53,698 nucleotides of DNA from Fodinibacter sp038210185 (GTDB lineage: Bacteria; Actinomycetota; Actinomycetes; Actinomycetales; Dermatophilaceae). The first letter of the stretch is position 1. Each line of letters opens with the position of its first letter. The position numbers and the translations under genes were made by a program. The notes beneath the pieces were generated by a model, which worked only from the letters and a program-made list of their open reading frames with translations, did not search any database and was not told the DNA's origin. The stretch covers positions 1 through 53,698 of the forward strand of contig JBBQWX010000010.1 of NCBI GenBank assembly GCA_038210185.1. Reading direction: 5' to 3'. Positions 50,673 through 53,698 of this stretch are shown one piece after another.

Positions 50673-52127
50673 TTGACCGACGCCACCCGCCGCGAGCGCG
50701 CTGAGTCACACGCCCTCGAGCACAATCACCGACGTCGTCGACGCATCGTCGCCGGCATCGGGGTGCTCGTGCTCGTCGTCACCCTGGGCCTCGGGTTCGC
50801 GTGGTGGCGACTGAACGGCAACATCGTGCGGGTCGACGTCAGCGAGAACCTCGGGGACCGACCGAGCGAGCCGAAGGGGCCGCTGAACATCCTGCTCATC
50901 GGCTCCGACAACCGCGAGGGCGAGGGCGTGCTTGGCGAGTCGCTCACGTCGGGTGCACGCTCCGACACCACGCTCATCGCGCACGTCTCCGCCGACCGCG
51001 AGCACGTCACGGTGGTGTCGATTCCCCGCGACTCGATGGTGCAGGCCCCGCCGAACTGCACGAACTCCGTGCCCAAGGACCAGTGGGTCGAGACGCAGTG
51101 GAACGCCGCGTTCGCCGTCGGCGGCCCGGCCTGCCTGATCACCACGATCGAGGGCAACACCGGCCTGTTCATCAACCACTTCGCCGTCGTCGACTTCCGG
51201 GGCTTCCGCGACATGGTCGACGCGCTCGGTGGCGTTCCGATCTGCACCAGGGAGCCCATCGACGACCCGAAGGCGGGTCTGCAGCTCACGGCCGGCACCC
51301 ACGTGCTCGACGGCGAGCAGGCTCTGGGCTACGTGCGGGCCCGCAAGACGCTCGGTGACGGCTCCGACCTCGGGCGCATCGAGCGGCAGCAGGCATTCCT
51401 CGCGTCCGTGGTGCAGGAAGCCACGCGCACCTCGCTGTTGCTGCGCCCCGACAAGCTGTTCGGGTTCCTCAACGCGGCGACCCAGTCGCTGACCACCGAC
51501 GCCGACTTCGGACTCGGCACGATGAGGGGCCTCGCGACGAGCGTCAAGAGCATCGGCATCAAGAACGTCGCCTTCCTCACCGTGCCGATCAAGGAGTACG
51601 CGCCCGACCCCAACCGGGTCGCGTGGGCACCGGAGGCCGAGGCGCTGTGGCAGACCCTGCGCGACGACGAGGTCGTCGGTCAGGGGCCGTCCACCAGCCC
51701 GTCCGCAGATCCCGAGCCGCTGACCGTGAGCCCCACGGAGATCGCGGTCGAGGTGGTGAACGCCACCGAGGTCCGGGCGTTGGCCGGTCAGGTGGCCGCG
51801 GCGCTGGAGGTGCAGGGCTTCCCCGATGTGCAGCTGAGCAGCTCGGCGGCTCGTCCGAACGGCGTCGTCGTCGAGTACGGCCCCGGGCAGAAGGAGGCGG
51901 CCCGCACCGTCGCTGCGGCCTTCAAGAGCGCCAAGCTGCGCGAGAACGCCCAGCTCTCCACGGGCGTCCGCGTCACCCTCGGGGCCGGTGCTCCGGCAGT
52001 GCGCGAGATCGCCAACCGCACGGGCTCCTCGCCGATCCCGTCGCCGACCGTCACGGCGCCGCCGGCCGAGCCCACGCCCACCCCGACGATCACGGCCCGC
52101 ACCGCCGACCAGGACATCTGCAGCTGA
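50673..52127 (+). CDS. LytR-CpsA-Psr family wall-polymer ligase
   Basis: The 484-residue protein attaches arabinogalactan or teichoic-type polymers to peptidoglycan. After a basic cytosolic start and one membrane helix (IVAGIGVLVLVVTLGLGFAWW) comes the LCP domain: NILLIGSDNREG, RSDTTLIAHV, VVSIPRDSMV and GEQALGYVRARKT, whose Arg and Asp residues bind the polyprenyl pyrophosphate. A LytR_C domain (IAVEVVNATEVRALAGQVAAAL) and a Pro/Thr tail follow. The TTG at 50673 with ggag upstream is used; upstream sequence is not coding-like. Confidence 0.93.
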   Translation: MTDATRRERAESHALEHNHRRRRRIVAGIGVLVLVVTLGLGFAWWRLNGNIVRVDVSENLGDRPSEPKGPLNILLIGSDNREGEGVLGESLTSGARSDTTLIAHVSADREHVTVVSIPRDSMVQAPPNCTNSVPKDQWVETQWNAAFAVGGPACLITTIEGNTGLFINHFAVVDFRGFRDMVDALGGVPICTREPIDDPKAGLQLTAGTHVLDGEQALGYVRARKTLGDGSDLGRIERQQAFLASVVQEATRTSLLLRPDKLFGFLNAATQSLTTDADFGLGTMRGLATSVKSIGIKNVAFLTVPIKEYAPDPNRVAWAPEAEALWQTLRDDEVVGQGPSTSPSADPEPLTVSPTEIAVEVVNATEVRALAGQVAAALEVQGFPDVQLSSSAARPNGVVVEYGPGQKEAARTVAAAFKSAKLRENAQLSTGVRVTLGAGAPAVREIANRTGSSPIPSPTVTAPPAEPTPTPTITARTADQDICS

Positions 52128-52181
52128 TGGTCCCGGGTGCGGATCGCCTTTGCCAGGACGACCCTTTCCGCACTGGCGCCG

Positions 52182-52257
52182 GATGCCGGGATGCCGGACG
52201 CCGGACGCCGGGATGCCGGGATGCCGGGATGCCGGGATGCCGGGATGCCGGGATGCC
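52182..52257. repeat. Tandem array of the 8-mer GATGCCGG
   Basis: Ten units head to tail, two of them shortened to acgccgg. The unit contains the heptamer GGATGCC that is over-represented in the chromosome. The surrounding gap (52128-52441) holds no gene. Confidence 0.92.
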
Positions 52258-52441
52258 TCACCGCGGTTCCCGGTACGCACCCGGCTACGGCGCGGTACTC
52301 GTCGCTGTGGCAGCGAGTCCTGCGGGGTAACCGGGTCCGTGCTGGGCTCGGCCCGGCGGAGGGAACTGCGGCATGGGTGCGTTCGAGCCTCGCGCACCCA
52401 GGCTCGCTCCCGGCATCCCCCCGCCTCCGCCGAAACCGAAA

Positions 52442-52461
52442 CGCCCCGCTGACGCGGGGCG
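52442..52461 (-). terminator. Terminator of tRNA-Ser(GCU)
   Basis: cgccccgc and gcggggcg form an 8-bp stem with loop of four; on the minus strand it is followed by tttcggtttcgg. It lies 11 bp beyond the tRNA 3' end. Confidence 0.8.
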
Positions 52462-52472
52462 GTTCGGTTCGG

Positions 52473-52562
52473 CGGAGGCGGAGGGATTTGAACCCTCGAT
52501 GGGCTTGAGACCCAAACCGCATTAGCAGTGCGGCGCCATAGACCGGACTAGGCGACGCCTCC
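52473..52562 (-). tRNA. tRNA-Ser (anticodon GCT)
   Basis: Class II tRNA of 90 nt on the minus strand: acceptor GGAGGCG/CGCCTCC with discriminator G, anticodon loop CTGCTAA (GCT), long variable arm and T arm GGGTTCAAATCCC. CCA is not encoded. Reads AGC/AGT. Confidence 0.95.
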
Positions 52563-52686
52563 AACGGCCCAAAGGTTAACGGTCTGCCCGCCCGGCGAGC
52601 AAAGCGGGGTCACCGTGCGGGCGTGATCACACCGCCCGAGGCGCCCCCTCTGCTTCCGAGCGAAGGCGAGCGGCCCGGGCAGGCGG

Positions 52687-53698
52687 CTATCGGACCACCG
52701 ACGTCCTGCCGGAGGACTCGGGCGACTCCATCGCCGTCGTCGAGCCCTGGCCCCGGGAGGGCCCCGGCGGGACAGGCCGAGGCGAGCTGGGCGCGAACAC
52801 CCACAGCTTCATCGCGAGGAACTTCCCGGCCGTCGCGACCGCAGTGGTCACCGCGACCACGACCGTCTCGACCCACGTGGGCGCGGCGGGTGCAACGGCC
52901 GCGAGCAGGTCGAGCCCGGCGGTCGTCAGGGCCAGCGTCAGTGCGAACACGAGGAGTCCCTGCAGCTGGTGCCTTGCCGCCCCCGCTCGCCCGCGAACCC
53001 GGAAGGTCCACCGTCGGTTCGCCCACGTGTTGGCCACGGCGGCGACGAGCAGGGCGGCGGCGTTGGCGGCCGTCGGCGACTCCACGACCTGGCGCAGCAG
53101 CATGAACCCACCGAGGTGCAGCCCCGTGCTGATGACGCCGATCACCGCGAAGACCGACAGCTCGGCGCCCGTCGAGTGCGGTGCCCGCTCCGTCCGGTGC
53201 CCGATCCGCGCGGCGACCTCGTCGACGGGGAGTCGGCGCCGCGCCAGCCCTCGACCGACCCGCCACACGCCGCGCAGGTCGTCGCGGGCCGTCGAGGCGA
53301 TGGCGACCCGGCTGTCGGGGTCGTCGACCCAGTCGACCGGCACCTCGTGGATGCGCAACCCGCTGCGCTCGGCCAGCACGAGCAGCTCGGTGTCGAAGAA
53401 CCACGAGGTGTCCTCGACGAGGGGCAGCAGCTCGGCCGCAGCATCGGCGCGGATCGCCTTGAACCCGCACTGGGCGTCGGTGAACTGAACTCCCAGGGCC
53501 GATCGGAGCACGAGGTTGCCGCAGCGCGAGATGACCTCGCGCTGCGGCCCGCACACCACGCGCGCCCCTCGGTGCAGGCGGGTGCCGATCGCGAGGTCGG
53601 AGTGGCCTGAGAGCAGCGGTGCGACGAGTGGCCCGAGGGCCTCGAGGTCGGTGGAGAGGTCGACGTCCATGTAGGCCAGCACGAGGGCGTCGGACTGT
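52687..53698 (-). CDS. GT2 glycosyltransferase fused to a GtrA domain (5' end cut)
   Basis: The gene runs off the right edge; 336 codons are visible. The first part is the second half of a dolichol-phosphate-mannose-synthase-like GT2 domain: AYMDVDLSTDLEAL has the DxD metal site, then IGTRLHRGARV and TDAQCGFKAIR, WFFDTELLVLAE and EVPVDWVDDPDSRV. After a linker comes a GtrA-like domain with four helices (ELSVFAVIGVISTGLHLGGFMLL, ANAAALLVAAVANTWANRRWTF and so on). Such proteins make or flip polyprenyl-phosphate sugars for wall glycans, fitting the neighbouring LCP and PBP genes. Confidence 0.88.
   Translation of the reverse strand, partial: QSDALVLAYMDVDLSTDLEALGPLVAPLLSGHSDLAIGTRLHRGARVVCGPQREVISRCGNLVLRSALGVQFTDAQCGFKAIRADAAAELLPLVEDTSWFFDTELLVLAERSGLRIHEVPVDWVDDPDSRVAIASTARDDLRGVWRVGRGLARRRLPVDEVAARIGHRTERAPHSTGAELSVFAVIGVISTGLHLGGFMLLRQVVESPTAANAAALLVAAVANTWANRRWTFRVRGRAGAARHQLQGLLVFALTLALTTAGLDLLAAVAPAAPTWVETVVVAVTTAVATAGKFLAMKLWVFAPSSPRPVPPGPSRGQGSTTAMESPESSGRTSVVR

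Noticed and set aside
52182..52257. CRISPR or origin-type iterons
   Set aside because: Units are 8 bp with no spacers, and there is no dnaA, rep or cas gene nearby.

Overview
The window is chromosomal DNA of a very GC-rich Gram-positive actinobacterium. The gene set and codon use (GTG/TTG starts, GAC/GCC-dominated codons, LytR-CpsA-Psr protein, EtfD-like iron-sulfur membrane protein, ECF42 sigma factor with a YCII partner) fit a member of the Micrococcales, perhaps Intrasporangiaceae. That placement is an inference from gene content; no marker gene was compared.

Layout. 1-20,720 is ordinary chromosome: the tail of a transposase, tRNA-Gly, dcd, a hydrolase, an MFS exporter, a four-gene osmoprotectant ABC operon (opuC type), a large EtfD-like Fe-S protein, a YCII/ECF42 pair, cysK-cysE, and a coupled four-gene cassette on the minus strand (subtilisin-like protease, ECF sigma factor, small beta-domain protein, CHAT protease). 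tRNA-Ser(UGA) at 20,633-20,719 marks the left edge of a genomic island. Its 3' end is repeated exactly (22 bp) at 39,318-39,339, giving an 18.6-kb insertion.

The island is the most unusual part. It carries two yybP-ykoY (manganese) riboswitches, each directly behind a TTGACA-N18 promoter. The first precedes terC. The second precedes a complete V/A-type ATPase operon (D-G-I-K-E-C-F-A-B), which is followed by a small membrane protein and an SPCA/PMR1-like P-type Ca/Mn ATPase. Divergent from terC lies a heliorhodopsin gene broken by two single-base insertions. The flanks hold decayed genes (excisionase-like, baeRF release-factor-like, UPF0114, IS21 and IS1380 pieces), while the ATPase and terC genes are intact. 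I read this as a mobile cation/manganese-homeostasis module; the link between manganese sensing and a rotary ATPase is the claim most worth testing.

39,340-53,698 is chromosome again: an arylsulfatase interrupted by an ISAzo13-family element, a LacI regulator divergent from a fructose-type sugar ABC operon with two palindromic operators, a universal stress protein, a cold-shock protein, a penicillin-binding protein divergent from an LCP-family ligase, tRNA-Ser(GCU), and the 3' part of a GT2 glycosyltransferase/GtrA fusion. The heptamer GGATGCC (either strand) is strongly over-represented in the left chromosomal part and not in the island, which independently supports the island as foreign DNA.
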